From Rhodospirillaceae bacterium (GTDB lineage Bacteria; Pseudomonadota; Alphaproteobacteria; MPNO01; UBA2964): 16,841 nt of DNA. The notes under the pieces are model-generated. The model was given only the letters and a program-made list of their open reading frames with translations, did no database searches and was not told where the DNA came from. A program made the position numbers and the translations under genes. This document shows positions 7,042 through 14,996 of this stretch, one piece after another. Where the stretch lies: the NCBI GenBank assembly GCA_002712335.1, contig PATI01000073.1, forward strand, positions 1 to 16,841. Direction: 5' to 3'. Every line of letters begins with the position of its first letter. Positions within the stretch are counted from its first letter, which is position 1.

Positions 7042-7863
7042 ATGATTAGAAGCTTAGTGTCAGCGGGCTTAATAATTTTTGAATTATTAATGTCCAATAT
7101 TGCATCCGCAGAAAATGAGCTTAATATTTTATTACAGTCTACTACATCTACAAAAAATTCTGGATTTTATGATCATATTTTACCTCTGGTAAAAGCCGAT
7201 ACAAATATTGTTGTTCATGTCGTTGCCGTTGGGTCGGGACAGGCCTTAAAAAATGCCAGAAACTGCGATGCTGATGTTCTCCTCATTCATGCAAAATCAG
7301 AAGAAGAAAAGTTTGTAGCAGAAGGTTTTGGCGTAAAGCGGTTTAATTTGATGTATAATGACTTTATAATTGTTGGCCCTGCCTCCGATCCGGCTAATAT
7401 TAAAGGAATGAGATCAGCTACCGCCGCTATAAAAAAAATATCAAAAACAAAATCATATTTTGCCTCTAGAGGAGATAATTCCGGAACTCACAAAAAAGAA
7501 ATGGCTCTTTGGAGAGAGGCTTCATTGCAACCTGAAAACTCGTCGGGAACATGGTACCTCGAAACCGGCTCTGGAATGGGGGCTACACTAAATACGGCTG
7601 TAGAAATAGGAGCATATTCAATCACTGATCGAGCTACTTGGATTTCTTTTAAAAATAAACAGGATTTTCAGCCACATGTATCAGGTGATAAAAATCTTTT
7701 TAACCAATATGGTGTTATCCTCGTCAACAAAAATAAGTGTCCAAATGTAAGATCCAAACCCGGTCAAATATTCATAGAATGGTTAAGGTCAAAAAAAGGA
7801 CAGGATTCCATTCAAAGAATTCGAAAAAATAATATTCAGTTATTTTTTCCAAATGCCGACTGA
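7042..7863 (+). CDS. tupA: Tungstate-type ABC transporter substrate-binding protein TupA
   Basis: A 273-residue periplasmic binding protein. An upstream in-frame ATG at 6982 exists, but it lies inside tupC and would bury the signal peptide. Starting at 7042 gives a basic N-terminus, a hydrophobic core and a probable cleavage after IASA (residue 23). The mature protein opens with LNILLQSTTSTKNSGFYDH, matching the TTTS-type oxyanion-binding motif of TupA. Family signatures follow: FASRGDNSGTHKKEMALW, and GSGMGATLNTAVEIGAYS with TDRATW. TupA binds tungstate very tightly in the periplasm and delivers it to TupB. No classical ribosome site sits at the right distance (AAGG is about 18 bases upstream), so translation is probably coupled to tupC, whose stop is one base away. 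The signal-peptide core carries one unusual Glu at residue 14. Confidence 0.88.
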   Translation: MIRSLVSAGLIIFELLMSNIASAENELNILLQSTTSTKNSGFYDHILPLVKADTNIVVHVVAVGSGQALKNARNCDADVLLIHAKSEEEKFVAEGFGVKRFNLMYNDFIIVGPASDPANIKGMRSATAAIKKISKTKSYFASRGDNSGTHKKEMALWREASLQPENSSGTWYLETGSGMGATLNTAVEIGAYSITDRATWISFKNKQDFQPHVSGDKNLFNQYGVILVNKNKCPNVRSKPGQIFIEWLRSKKGQDSIQRIRKNNIQLFFPNAD

Positions 7864-7890
7864 TATGTGGACGTTCAACTGACAACGACA

Positions 7891-7919
7891 TACAAAAAAT
7901 TGGTGTTAAAAGACCAATT
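7891..7919 (-). terminator. Rho-independent terminator of the TauD-type gene
   Basis: AATTGGT (7898-7904) and ACCAATT (7913-7919) form a perfect 7-bp stem with an 8-base loop. Read on the minus strand, the stem runs directly into a run of T (complement of the A tract 7894-7899). It lies about 26 bp beyond the stop of the minus-strand oxygenase gene. The stem is AT-rich and so only moderately strong. On the plus strand, no immediate T run follows for tupA. Confidence 0.55.
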
Positions 7920-7945
7920 GCAGCATTTAATTAAACTTTTTGAAA

Positions 7946-8827
7946 TTATCCTAGAGGTTCTCCTAAAGTAGTGCATCGACGCAACATTCTGGTTTGATCC
8001 TTCGGCCAATCAGTTCTCGCATGAAGGCATGCTAAATTATCCCACATCATTAAATCACCAGGCTGCCAAATATGTTCATAGTAATTATTTTGATCTTCAG
8101 TAAGATCAAATAACTCAGAGAGAATTTTTTCACTCTCATCTCTAACCATGCCTTCTATCCACATACTATTGAGTCTCGAGACATATAGCGCTTTTTTCTT
8201 TGAGCCAGGGTTGGTGACAATAAGAGGCTGACTGAAATGAAATATATTATCTAGGTCAATATTTAGATCTAGACGCTCTACATTCCTATAATCATACCCT
8301 TGCATTACTCTAGCCCCTGCTAGCTTTTTCTTTAGTTCCCCACGCATATTATCATAGGCTCCGTAAAGACTAGAAAACTTCGTGTGACCGCCTTGTTTTG
8401 GAATCTCTATCCCATAAAGAAATGATGCTCTATGCGGCCTTTCGTGATAACATTTATCAGAATGGAACCACATTTCACCATGACCTAAACCACCAACCGG
8501 TTTCCCATCTTCATCTTTTTTATCAGTTACCAGCATCAGATTTACCCAATCTGGCGCCTCACCAACCTCTTTTATGTTAGCACCTGGTTTAGGCTTGTGA
8601 CGTTCAGCTATAGGTCCAAAGTTACTTGCAAACCTTAATTGATCATCACCTGAAATATTTTGATTACGAAATAATAATAGACCGTTTTCATGCCAAGCAT
8701 CTCGGATTGATTTTATCACCTCAATGTCAAGTTCTTGACTGAGATCTACACCACTAACCTCCGCACCAATAACTGGATGTATAGCTTTTACTGAAATTCT
8801 ATCATGGGTTTTGATCTTTGTTGCCAT
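7946..8827 (-). CDS. TauD/TfdA-family Fe(II)/2-oxoglutarate dioxygenase
   Basis: A 293-residue protein of normal TauD/TfdA length. Family enzymes hydroxylate taurine, alkyl sulfates, phenoxyacetates, carnitine precursors and similar anionic substrates. The opening HPVIGAEVSGVDLS is typical. The iron site is His122-x-Asp124 in WFHSDKCYHERP and distal His269 in WDNLACLHARTDWP; Arg280 or Arg284 in TRMLRRC should bind 2-oxoglutarate. I place the start at the ATG 8825-8827: GGAGG lies 9 bases upstream, whereas an ATG three codons earlier (8834-8836) directly abuts GGAGG with no spacing. It is convergent with tupA and followed by its own hairpin terminator. It stands alone, 257 bp from the next UbiD gene. 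The substrate is unknown. Confidence 0.88.
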   Translation of the reverse strand: MATKIKTHDRISVKAIHPVIGAEVSGVDLSQELDIEVIKSIRDAWHENGLLLFRNQNISGDDQLRFASNFGPIAERHKPKPGANIKEVGEAPDWVNLMLVTDKKDEDGKPVGGLGHGEMWFHSDKCYHERPHRASFLYGIEIPKQGGHTKFSSLYGAYDNMRGELKKKLAGARVMQGYDYRNVERLDLNIDLDNIFHFSQPLIVTNPGSKKKALYVSRLNSMWIEGMVRDESEKILSELFDLTEDQNNYYEHIWQPGDLMMWDNLACLHARTDWPKDQTRMLRRCTTLGEPLG

Positions 8828-9020
8828 GCTGCACATCCTCCGGGAAATTATGAAAATTTTTTCAAAAACCCATCATTATTCTATTTGTTTTATAGTTCAC
8901 CGTAAACAGACTGCCCTAAAAAGAAAGTTATGCAAATATATTTGAAGAAGTTTTAGAATTATTAGCCTAGGTTTTGCTGAATTAAAATTATTTTTTTAAA
9001 TTTATTGACAGAACTCAAAC

Positions 9021-9048
9021 AGAAAAGCCCCGCCATAAAGCGGGGCTT
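9021..9048 (-). terminator. Strong rho-independent terminator of the UbiD gene cluster
   Basis: AAGCCCCGC (9025-9033) and GCGGGGCTT (9040-9048) form a perfect 9-bp GC-rich stem with a 6-base loop. On the minus strand it is followed by TTTTCTGTTT. It lies about 37 bp after the stop of the last UbiD gene, in the right orientation to end that transcript. On the plus strand no T run follows. Confidence 0.85.
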
Positions 9049-9084
9049 CATCTGCAATCAATGAACAAAGGTCTTAGATTTATT

Positions 9085-10542
9085 TTAATATTCAAAAACC
9101 TTTGGAAATTTCTTACGAACCTCAGCCGCCAACTCTGGCGAGGTTTGAGCCACCGCCGGAAAAGTCTCAATTCTCTCATATGGACGGCATGCGTTAATAA
9201 CCACCCGAGTATTGTAAAGTGTATCTTCACCATGCATAGGGTCTAATCTTGACGACTGACATTGATTAAGATGAATTATATCTTTCTCAGGATCCGATCG
9301 CGTACCCATTGCCCATACAACATCATGTAAATTATGAGCCTCGATATCCTCATCTACCACCACAGTATATCTCCCACAATATGTGGCAGGATTTAACTGA
9401 GATGCCATCAGACCAGCCTGTGTTGCGTGGCCATAAAAACGCTGTTTGATAGAAACCACTACAAATGTTCGACCGGAACCAGCCTCATGATGCCATACAC
9501 CACGGACATCCTGAACTCCAGATTTTTGTAGATTATCTAATAACGTGACAGAGCGGGTAAAACAGCGTTCAAAAAGGTGAGAGTGCGGTGGTTTTTGACT
9601 AGCCGCACAGGTTAAAATTGGATTATTTCGGTGATAAATTTTAGTAATCTTAAAAACTGGATCTTGTTCCGCATCACCTGCATAATAACCGGTCCACTCC
9701 CCAAAGGGCCCTTCTAATCGGGTTTCATCCGGATACTGATAACCTTCTATAACTATTTCCGAATGGGCTGGAAAAGGCAAACCATTATCCCCCGTAATCA
9801 GTTCTATAGGTTTACCTGCGAGCCCTCCTTGAAAGGCAAACTCTTCAACATCATCTGGTATAGTCATCCTAGCCGCTAGGAAATGGGTGGGATCAACGCC
9901 AACGACAACAGTTACTGGGCAGGGTTCGCCTTTAGCAAAATATTTTGCTCGTTGTATGTTACCTTGTTTTCCATTCGAAGCCATTACCCCAAGGGTCTGA
10001 CCATCATGAACCATGCAACGGTAAGTACCAGAGTTTATTCGCCCATTTTCTGGGTCACGTGTTATAACCACACAAGCGGTTCCAATATATCTTCCACCAT
10101 CTAGTTCATGATGAATTGGAACTGGAATAATTTTTTCAATGTCTATATCGTCACCCTCAACGATATTTTCTAAAATTGGACCGGTATCCACATGTCTTGG
10201 TGGTATTGGTTCATGGTTAAACATTTTTTCACGATAGGCTTTAAGCAAGGCGAAACGATCGTCTTGGAGTTCGGTATCCATACCAACCGCAAGAGCTAGT
10301 CGATAAGGCGATGCTAACATTCCATAAAGACAGCGATGCCCTTTCGGGTATCCCGGAATATTATCAAACAAAACGGCCTTCGATTTCTCAACGCGTTCAC
10401 GATATAGTACCTCTACAACGGCACCCATTTCTTTATCCCAATGCGCACCATCTACCTTCTCAAGTTGTCCGTTTTCTTCACATGCCGCGAGAAAATCACG
10501 CAAATCCGTTTGAGGACTAAAATTCTCTCTCCCACCATCCAT
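9085..10542 (-). CDS. UbiD-family prenyl-FMN-dependent (de)carboxylase, copy 1 (divergent member)
   Basis: A 485-residue full-length UbiD-family protein. UbiD enzymes use prenylated FMN, made by UbiX, to decarboxylate or carboxylate aromatic, heteroaromatic or unsaturated acids. The catalytic Glu-Arg-Glu set is present: Arg175 in NSGTYR, and Glu277 and Glu282 in EGPFGEWTGYY; Asn170 of the metal/phosphate site is also kept. The metal-site His, expected 18 residues after the Arg, is Gln193 here (GKQGNIQRAKY), and a second His in the same motif is Gln197; both are His in the two neighbouring copies. The segment GLPFPAHSEIVIEG is standard. The ATG has AAGGAG 9 bases upstream. It lies 61 bp after the second copy, probably in one transcript, and is closed by a strong terminator. 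It is clearly more distant from the other two copies than they are from each other. Confidence 0.92.
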   Translation of the reverse strand: MDGGRENFSPQTDLRDFLAACEENGQLEKVDGAHWDKEMGAVVEVLYRERVEKSKAVLFDNIPGYPKGHRCLYGMLASPYRLALAVGMDTELQDDRFALLKAYREKMFNHEPIPPRHVDTGPILENIVEGDDIDIEKIIPVPIHHELDGGRYIGTACVVITRDPENGRINSGTYRCMVHDGQTLGVMASNGKQGNIQRAKYFAKGEPCPVTVVVGVDPTHFLAARMTIPDDVEEFAFQGGLAGKPIELITGDNGLPFPAHSEIVIEGYQYPDETRLEGPFGEWTGYYAGDAEQDPVFKITKIYHRNNPILTCAASQKPPHSHLFERCFTRSVTLLDNLQKSGVQDVRGVWHHEAGSGRTFVVVSIKQRFYGHATQAGLMASQLNPATYCGRYTVVVDEDIEAHNLHDVVWAMGTRSDPEKDIIHLNQCQSSRLDPMHGEDTLYNTRVVINACRPYERIETFPAVAQTSPELAAEVRKKFPKVFEY

Positions 10543-10603
10543 CTTTAACTTCTCCTTTTTTACAAAGTTTAATTCAATACTAATAAAATATTACTTCCTA
10601 TAC

Positions 10604-12109
10604 TCAATTTCTAAGATGCCCCCATTTAGCCCAAGCCTCTCGTCGAGCTTCTGGCGTTGGAGCATTAACTTCCTGAAAATCGTCTTTCCAGTGAAACGGC
10701 CGACAAGCATCGATAATTGCACGACTGTTATAAAGCTTTCCTGCCTTGCGGTCATCAGGTGAAATAACAGGATCTAATGCAGAAGACCACATATTATGAA
10801 TAATATCGATACCTGATGCTGGATCACATCTTGTACAAACCGCCCAAATTACCTCTTCTAGATTCGTTACATCTACATCTTCATCTACTACAACAACAAT
10901 TCTGCCCAAATATGCTCCAGCATGACAAGTAGCAGCAATATGACCGGCCTGTGTCGCATGACCTGGATACCTTTGCTTAATCCCTATTGCCAAAAATAGA
11001 CGCGAGCCTCCTACTTCATGGGCCCAAACATTATCAACATCCGGAACCCCTGCTCGAGCAATATTTTCTTTAAGAACAGCAGATCGACTAATGGCTCTAT
11101 ACCGTGCATACTCATAAGGCATACGAATATGAGCCGCTCCAAGCATTATCGGATCATTACGATGATATATAGCTGATATATCAACCCATGGCTCCGAATC
11201 CATTTGCGCCCCTTGATAACCTAACCATTCTCCAAAGGGTCCTTCTGGCGCAGAATTTCCTGGATTTATGAAACCTTCGATCACTATTTCGGCATTAGAG
11301 GGAAAAGGGAGTCCTGTATGCTTTCCTTTAACACATTTTATAGCTTGGCCCCGATAGGCGCCCATCATGTCTAATTCACACATTCCTTCTGGTGCCTCAG
11401 TTGAGGACGTTAAAAATGACAGCGGATCACTTCCAACAACAATACAAACCGGCATGGGCTGATCTTTAGTCATATATTTATCTCTATGAATTCTGCCATG
11501 TTTTCCCGGGGAAATATAAAGTCCCACCCGTTTAGCATCATGAACCATAACTCGATAGGTACCACAATTAACCCAGCCAGTATCTGGATCTCTTGTTATA
11601 TTAAAACATCCCGTTCCGATATATCGGCCGCCATCTGCCGGGTTCCATAAGGGCGATGGAAACTTGGTGACATCAATATCATTGCCTTCAAGAATGTTTT
11701 CGAAAACCGGACCATTATCAACTATTTCGTGCGGAATAGGTTTCAAATTTTTAGTATGCGTATGATAGGCTTGACTAAGCTCAAGTTTGTTGAAGTGCGA
11801 AGGAAACCCTAATGTCAGGTTTTTCCTAGTTCCAGTAAACCAATTCACTAATATACGAAAACCTTTAGGACAGCCCTCAACTTCATCAAATACCACCGTA
11901 GATGTACCCTCGTCGTGACACATTACTTCTACGACTTGGCCAATATCCTCTTTCCACGATGCGCCAGTGACAACCTTGAGGTCACCGCGAGCATCAACCT
12001 CGTCCATCCAGTCCCGTAAATCAACATATTCCAGTGCGCAAACCAAGTTGTCACTGCTGCAATTGATTTTCGTATCCATTTTACCCGAATCCAAAGGGGG
12101 TAGGTTCAT
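10604..12109 (-). CDS. UbiD-family prenyl-FMN-dependent (de)carboxylase, copy 2
   Basis: A 501-residue full-length UbiD-family protein. Key residues are all present: Asn181 and Arg186 in NCGTYR, His204 and His208 in GKHGRIHRDKY, Glu245 in MCELDMMG, then GLPFPSNAEIVIEG and the catalytic Glu289 and Glu294 in EGPFGEWLGY. The C-terminal segment DIIHNMWSSALDP is typical. It closely resembles copy 3 along its length (for example GASWKEDIG, FENILEG, CRPFHWKD), so the two look like a recent duplication. The start ATG at 12107-12109 has AAGGAA about 7 bases upstream; an alternative ATG at residue 11 lacks a better site. A terminator hairpin separates it from copy 3, so it may have its own promoter in the 133-bp gap, or depend on read-through. 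The cofactor maker UbiX is not in the window. Confidence 0.93.
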   Translation of the reverse strand: MNLPPLDSGKMDTKINCSSDNLVCALEYVDLRDWMDEVDARGDLKVVTGASWKEDIGQVVEVMCHDEGTSTVVFDEVEGCPKGFRILVNWFTGTRKNLTLGFPSHFNKLELSQAYHTHTKNLKPIPHEIVDNGPVFENILEGNDIDVTKFPSPLWNPADGGRYIGTGCFNITRDPDTGWVNCGTYRVMVHDAKRVGLYISPGKHGRIHRDKYMTKDQPMPVCIVVGSDPLSFLTSSTEAPEGMCELDMMGAYRGQAIKCVKGKHTGLPFPSNAEIVIEGFINPGNSAPEGPFGEWLGYQGAQMDSEPWVDISAIYHRNDPIMLGAAHIRMPYEYARYRAISRSAVLKENIARAGVPDVDNVWAHEVGGSRLFLAIGIKQRYPGHATQAGHIAATCHAGAYLGRIVVVVDEDVDVTNLEEVIWAVCTRCDPASGIDIIHNMWSSALDPVISPDDRKAGKLYNSRAIIDACRPFHWKDDFQEVNAPTPEARREAWAKWGHLRN

Positions 12110-12186
12110 TAGAAGTTCCTTAGTTAATCATCAAACCTTTTTAGACTTTTTATCCAATTTCGGCTACCCAAATGAGTTTATATCTC

Positions 12187-12220
12187 AAAAAAAAGGCCAT
12201 CGGGCAAATGCCCAATGGCC
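12187..12220 (-). terminator. Strong rho-independent terminator between UbiD copies 3 and 2
   Basis: GGCCAT (12195-12200) pairs with ATGGCC (12215-12220), and GGGCA (12202-12206) pairs with TGCCC (12209-12213), with one mismatch between the two stem parts. On the minus strand the stem is followed by a run of eight T (complement of A 12187-12194). It lies 23 bp after the stop of UbiD copy 3 and should end or attenuate its transcript before copy 2. Confidence 0.87.
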
Positions 12221-12242
12221 GTTAATTAGAAATTAGGAAAGA

Positions 12243-13763
12243 TTATTTCTTTGTAACAGTCTGATTTTCCGGCGTAACGGGATCACAGAGGTGGCCCCAT
12301 TTGTCGTATGCCTCCTTCATTACCTCTGGTTCCGGTGAATTAACTGCAGGAAATTCATCTTTCCAGTGAAATGGACGGCAAGCATCAATGATCGCCCGAC
12401 TATTAGTCAAATTACCTTTTGCTTTTTCCTCGGGAGGAATTCTAGGGTCTAAGGGTGTTGACCAACAATTATGTATTATATCAATGGAAGTAGCTGGATC
12501 GGAGCGTGTGATGGCTGCCCACATTAGCTCCTCCAAGTTAGTAACATCAATATCGTCATCAACAACTATTACATATTTCCCAGCATAGGCGCCAGTGTGG
12601 CACATCGCTGCTACGTGCCCGGTTTGCATAGCATGACCTGGATACCTCTGTTTTATTGCAATGCCAAGCAACATACGGGCCGTCCCACACTCATGAGCCC
12701 AAACCCCCGTAACATCGGGAACACCAGCTTTTTCGATATTTTCCTTTAGAGCTGCAGAACGAGTAACTGCTCGATAGCGGGCTAGTTCATCGGGTGGCCT
12801 CAACGGTGGGCACCCCAGAATTACCGGATCATTTCGGTGATATATCGCTTTAATATCAAGAATTGGCTCAGGACGAACATCAGACCCATAATAACCTGTC
12901 CATTCACCGAAGGGGCCTTCTGTTTTACGATTATCGGGTTGAATAAAACCTTCTATTACAACTTCAGCATTAGCGGGAAAAGGTAAGCCCGTATGTTTAC
13001 CTTGGACACACTCCAAAGCATGCCCGCGATAACCTCCAAGAATATCATATTCACACTCGCCAGGAGGGAGTTCCGTACAACCCATCAAAAAACCCATTGG
13101 ATCTCCACCAAGGACTACGCATGCGGGCATAGGCTCACCATTGGCCTCATATTTGTCACGATGAATCCGACCATGCTTCCCAGGGGATATGTAGAACCCC
13201 ACCTCTTTCTTACCCTGAATCATCACCCGGTATGTTCCAAGATTGATCCAATCTGTATCAGGATCTCTGGTTACATTGTAAGAGCCCGTTCCGATGTAAC
13301 GCCCACCGTCTTTATCGTGCCACATGGGCGCTGGAAATTTTTCTATATCAATTTCATCGCCCTCCAGAATATTCTCAAAAACTGAGCCGGTGTCTACAAT
13401 TTTATGAGGGATAGATTCGACAGATTTCATATGTTTATGAACACCGTCTGTAAGCTCAAGCTTATTCCATTCTGTTGGAAAACCCATAGTCATACATTTG
13501 CGCTTACCAGCAAAAAAGTTAATAAGCATTCTAAAGCCTGGTGGACAGCCCGGGACATCATCGAAAACTATGCACGGTGCATTTTCATCGTGCTGTACAA
13601 CTTCTGCTGCCAAACCAATATCTTCTTCCCAACTCGCACCTTTGACGACCCTAAGTTCTCCAAGCTTTTCTGCTTCTATCATCCACTCACGCATATCCTC
13701 ATAGGTCAAACGGGCACCGACATTGGAACCTGAATCGACGGCTTTGGCTGTACTATCTGCCAT
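12243..13763 (-). CDS. UbiD-family prenyl-FMN-dependent (de)carboxylase, copy 3 (first transcribed)
   Basis: A 506-residue full-length UbiD-family protein, the first of the three in transcription order. Key residues are intact: Asn174 and Arg179 in NLGTYR, His197 and His201 in GKHGRIHRDKY, Glu238 in CEYDILGG, and Glu282 and Glu287 in EGPFGEWTGYYG, with GLPFPANAEVVIEG before them. It resembles copy 2 strongly in sequence, length and C-terminus (DIIHNCWSTPLDP, CRPFHWKDEFP). The ATG has AGGAGG 8 bases upstream, the best ribosome site of the three, and the gene is followed by its own strong terminator. This suggests it is expressed at a different, probably higher level than the next two. It lies 149 bp after the isopenicillin-N-synthase-like gene. 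The substrate cannot be deduced: benzoates, phthaloyl-CoA, furan, pyrrole or indole acids are all possible for the family. Confidence 0.93.
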   Translation of the reverse strand: MADSTAKAVDSGSNVGARLTYEDMREWMIEAEKLGELRVVKGASWEEDIGLAAEVVQHDENAPCIVFDDVPGCPPGFRMLINFFAGKRKCMTMGFPTEWNKLELTDGVHKHMKSVESIPHKIVDTGSVFENILEGDEIDIEKFPAPMWHDKDGGRYIGTGSYNVTRDPDTDWINLGTYRVMIQGKKEVGFYISPGKHGRIHRDKYEANGEPMPACVVLGGDPMGFLMGCTELPPGECEYDILGGYRGHALECVQGKHTGLPFPANAEVVIEGFIQPDNRKTEGPFGEWTGYYGSDVRPEPILDIKAIYHRNDPVILGCPPLRPPDELARYRAVTRSAALKENIEKAGVPDVTGVWAHECGTARMLLGIAIKQRYPGHAMQTGHVAAMCHTGAYAGKYVIVVDDDIDVTNLEELMWAAITRSDPATSIDIIHNCWSTPLDPRIPPEEKAKGNLTNSRAIIDACRPFHWKDEFPAVNSPEPEVMKEAYDKWGHLCDPVTPENQTVTKK

Positions 13764-13823
13764 TTAGCAAACCTCCTAATAGAAAATTAATTTTATAAAA
13801 TTGATGGTCAACATAAAAATCTT

Positions 13824-13887
13824 CAATCAACCAACCTGCTTTTTTTATGGTGCATAATATTGGCACCCCCAATCAATACAATCAACC
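13824..13887. repeat. Three CAATCAA direct repeats upstream of UbiD copy 3
   Basis: CAATCAACC occurs at 13824-13832 and 13879-13887, and a shorter CAATCAA at 13870-13876. They lie in the 149-bp gap before the first UbiD gene, where its promoter should be. They may be binding sites for a regulator, but short AT-rich heptamers recur by chance, so this is weak. Confidence 0.25.
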
Positions 13888-13912
13888 GCATAAAATAGGA
13901 ATTAATGTGATG

Positions 13913-14836
13913 TCACGTATATGAGCCTAATTTATTGCTATCAGCGATCCGCTGCGCCACATAAGCACCGGCCGTCGTATCTTGATACTTTTTGGGGTTT
14001 TCCTTGGTTATACAGCTTGAAAATGTGCTCACGGGAGTTTTGACGTCTGGGTCAACAAAAAAGGCAATCGAATAACGATCAGTATTGCTATTCATGGGCT
14101 TCACTCTATGGGGTGTAGAACAATATCGATCATTAGTCCAGGTAGCTACTAAATCTGCAGTATTTACTATTATTGTTTCTGGTATGTAGACGGCATCGTG
14201 CCAAAGACCATCACGTCCTTTTACCTGCAGCCCCCCAACATCATCCTGAAATAGAAGTGTGATGGTCCCAAAGTCAGTATGTGCTCCACATCCAAGTTGA
14301 TCTTCTGCCAATTCCTTTTCATGGACCGGGTAGTGAAGATAACGTAAAGCGGTGTTATCCCCTTTGTGACATTTTCGAAAAAAATCGATCGGCAAATCCA
14401 AGGCAAGTGCAAAAGCCTCCATTACAATATTGGCACCCCTCAGAAATTCTTCAAAAGTGCTCTTGGCTGTTGCATAAAATTCTGGAGAAGGCCAAAGCTC
14501 CGGCTTGTCGTAGTTTTTAGGGACATCACGCATCGTGAATGCTTCTTTAAGATCTGGGGCTATTCGTGAATCTAACCTTTGCTGCTCAGAAGCTTGATAA
14601 CCATGATTGATTTCTTGGTAGTATCCAGAAAGATCTTTAATTTCCTGACTTTGGGAAAAAAATTTTTTGCTCGATGCAAATGCTGAAGCTAATATTTTTG
14701 TATCAATACCGAGGTTCCTGACATACATAAACCCAACTTTTGAAGCTGCCCAGTCTACCTCTTTAGCAACTTGAATTCGTTTTTCGTCATCATTGGCTGT
14801 AAAGTTTTTAAAGTCTATAATTGGAATTTTTGTCAT
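13913..14836 (-). CDS. Isopenicillin-N-synthase-like Fe(II)/2-oxoglutarate oxygenase (DIOX_N + 2OG-FeII_Oxy)
   Basis: A 307-residue protein. The N-terminal DIOX_N domain begins with IPIIDF (residues 4-9) and continues with VDWAASKVGFMYVRNLGI. The catalytic jelly roll carries His186-x-Asp188 in GAHTDFGTITLLFQD, distal His243 in STPHRVKP and the RxS 2-oxoglutarate motif Arg254-Tyr-Ser256 in TDRYSIAFF. Relatives include isopenicillin N synthase, ACC oxidase, gibberellin oxidases and many bacterial enzymes of unknown substrate. The RxS motif suggests use of 2-oxoglutarate, unlike true isopenicillin N synthase. I start at the ATG 14834-14836; a TTG directly before it is in frame but adds nothing. 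The ribosome site is poor (GAG about 10 bases upstream). It is on the same strand as the CoA ligase upstream and the UbiD genes downstream. Confidence 0.9.
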   Translation of the reverse strand: MTKIPIIDFKNFTANDDEKRIQVAKEVDWAASKVGFMYVRNLGIDTKILASAFASSKKFFSQSQEIKDLSGYYQEINHGYQASEQQRLDSRIAPDLKEAFTMRDVPKNYDKPELWPSPEFYATAKSTFEEFLRGANIVMEAFALALDLPIDFFRKCHKGDNTALRYLHYPVHEKELAEDQLGCGAHTDFGTITLLFQDDVGGLQVKGRDGLWHDAVYIPETIIVNTADLVATWTNDRYCSTPHRVKPMNSNTDRYSIAFFVDPDVKTPVSTFSSCITKENPKKYQDTTAGAYVAQRIADSNKLGSYT

Positions 14837-14996
14837 CAACGGACACTCTTTACGTTACCTAGCGTTCTATCCAGCCAACCGGCTCCCTAAAAACATCGCC
14901 AATGAAATAACCTTGCAATTTATTGTATCAGGGTAACACCTTTATCCCCGCAAAAGAAGTGCATATTGCTACTTGATATATTGGTATCGCGAAACC

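Noticed and set aside
8828..8836. ATG three codons upstream of the chosen TauD-type start
   Set aside because: The GGAGG site directly abuts it, leaving no spacing; the same site is 9 bases from the ATG at 8827.
12993..13733. Open frames of 68 to 130 residues on the plus strand, antisense to UbiD copy 3
   Set aside because: They are reverse-strand shadows of a conserved gene, with compositions rich in Ser, His and Cys and no ribosome sites.
13849..13867. GGTGC...GCACC hairpin as a terminator after the IPNS-like gene
   Set aside because: The stem is only 5 bp and no T run follows on either strand.
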